From assembly GCA_013399695.1 (NCBI GenBank), contig VXAU01004724.1:488810-552809 (forward strand): a DNA stretch of 64,000 nt, in the 5' to 3' direction. Below the pieces are notes generated by a model, which saw only the letters and a program-made list of their open reading frames with translations, was not told where the DNA came from and made no database searches. Made by a program: the position numbers and the translations under genes. This document shows, one piece after another, positions 63,443-64,000 of the stretch; within the stretch, counting starts at the first letter, position 1; every line of letters begins with the position of its first letter. The DNA comes from Formicarius rufipectus (lineage: Eukaryota > Chordata > Aves > Passeriformes > Formicariidae).

Positions 63443-64000
63443 TTTTCTCTTAGCATGAGTTATCACATCGTCAAACCATTAGTATTAGTTAATGGAAACC
63501 AAGCATTATGGCACCACAAGCTATCATAACATTTCCTGGAGAACATATATGATATTTCCAGAAGGCATCTTAAACTACTTTTTTAGCTGCTTTGCATTCC
63601 AGGAAAGAAACACCACAAGCAATAAACCCTTGTAAACATTTTTTAATGGCTAACATCTCAGAATTAGGAGGATAAAAAGAAAAATAAAGAAAAGAAAGTC
63701 TCAGTAGATGAGTTTTCTCTAGAGCTGATATTTGCTGGAGAGCATAATGTCTCAGAGATCTGTAAGAACATTTAGGATTCAACATAGCTGAAAGGTGGAA
63801 GATAGAAGAAGTGTAGAAGAGGCTCTCACTGGGCAGTGTGTAATTCTGGCATCTTTGTAAATTGCTTATTTGCAAAAGACCCATTTTAGTTTTAAAAACC
63901 CAGAGTGGTTGCAAACTGTTAACGCAGCATGTGCTATTTGCAATGTGCTGCCTTGAGACCCAGAGCCAGGAGAAAGGTTGAGTAACAGGTGAACAAAGTG

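Larger units (their letters stand above)
58889..64000. other. Noncoding spacer to window end
   Basis: AT-rich sequence with short frames (up to 114 codons, minus strand, 63570-63914), none recognisable. It holds an A14 run at 62852-62865, a small CA-rich patch near 60463-60480 and a hairpin at 63420-63442. No gene or mobile element was recognised. Confidence 0.55.

Noticed and set aside
1..64000. CRISPR array, prokaryotic operon, phage or plasmid features
   Set aside because: No regularly spaced identical repeats and no long ORFs with ribosome-binding sites; CR1 remnants show that this is bird nuclear DNA.

Overview
The window looks like noncoding nuclear DNA from a bird. The main evidence is a set of CR1 non-LTR retrotransposon remnants. 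Most are cut off at the 5' side and end in the CR1-specific 3' tail built from ATTCTRTG-type octamers; the clearest are at 16261-16598, 17560-17637, 25681-26030 and 38391-38440. Bird-type low-complexity runs, an LTR-like block resembling songbird endogenous-retrovirus LTRs, and AT-rich spacer fit the same reading. A songbird (passerine) source is only a guess from the LTR-like block. Nothing suggests a prokaryote, plasmid or phage: there are no operons, ribosome-binding-site-led long ORFs, CRISPR arrays or rRNA/tRNA genes.

Layout. Position 1 lies inside a pure (AAGGA)n pentanucleotide microsatellite that runs to base 83, so its left end is missing. From 84 to about 16.2 kb is spacer with one 43-bp CR1 scrap, a possible old hAT transposon (11.4 kb), a TG-rich run and a TA repeat. 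Two CR1 copies in the same orientation lie at 16.3 and 17.6 kb, followed by spacer with simple repeats to 25.7 kb and a third, longer CR1 copy. The interval 28.3-29.3 kb holds the only gene-like signals I consider worth testing: a strong acceptor followed by an ATG with good Kozak context and a signal-peptide-like N-terminus, then about 700 bp downstream a TATA box correctly spaced from an ATG and a near-consensus splice donor. Around 38.0-39.5 kb are an A/C-rich low-complexity stretch, a CR1 tail and a roughly 0.9-kb LTR-like block. From 39.5 to 64 kb is spacer, with a GC-richer patch at 42.3-43.0 kb preceded by a strong pyrimidine tract and hydrophobic ORF, a weak minus-strand CR1 trace at 48.9 kb, and several homopolymer and TG-rich runs.

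No protein-coding gene could be recognised. The longest ORF (197 codons, 57679-58272) and the other ORFs read as chance open frames: none shows a recognisable domain. The window is best described as intergenic or deep intronic sequence. I see no convincing undescribed biological system. The best leads are the two candidate first exons at 28.3-29.2 kb, which need transcript or cross-species evidence.
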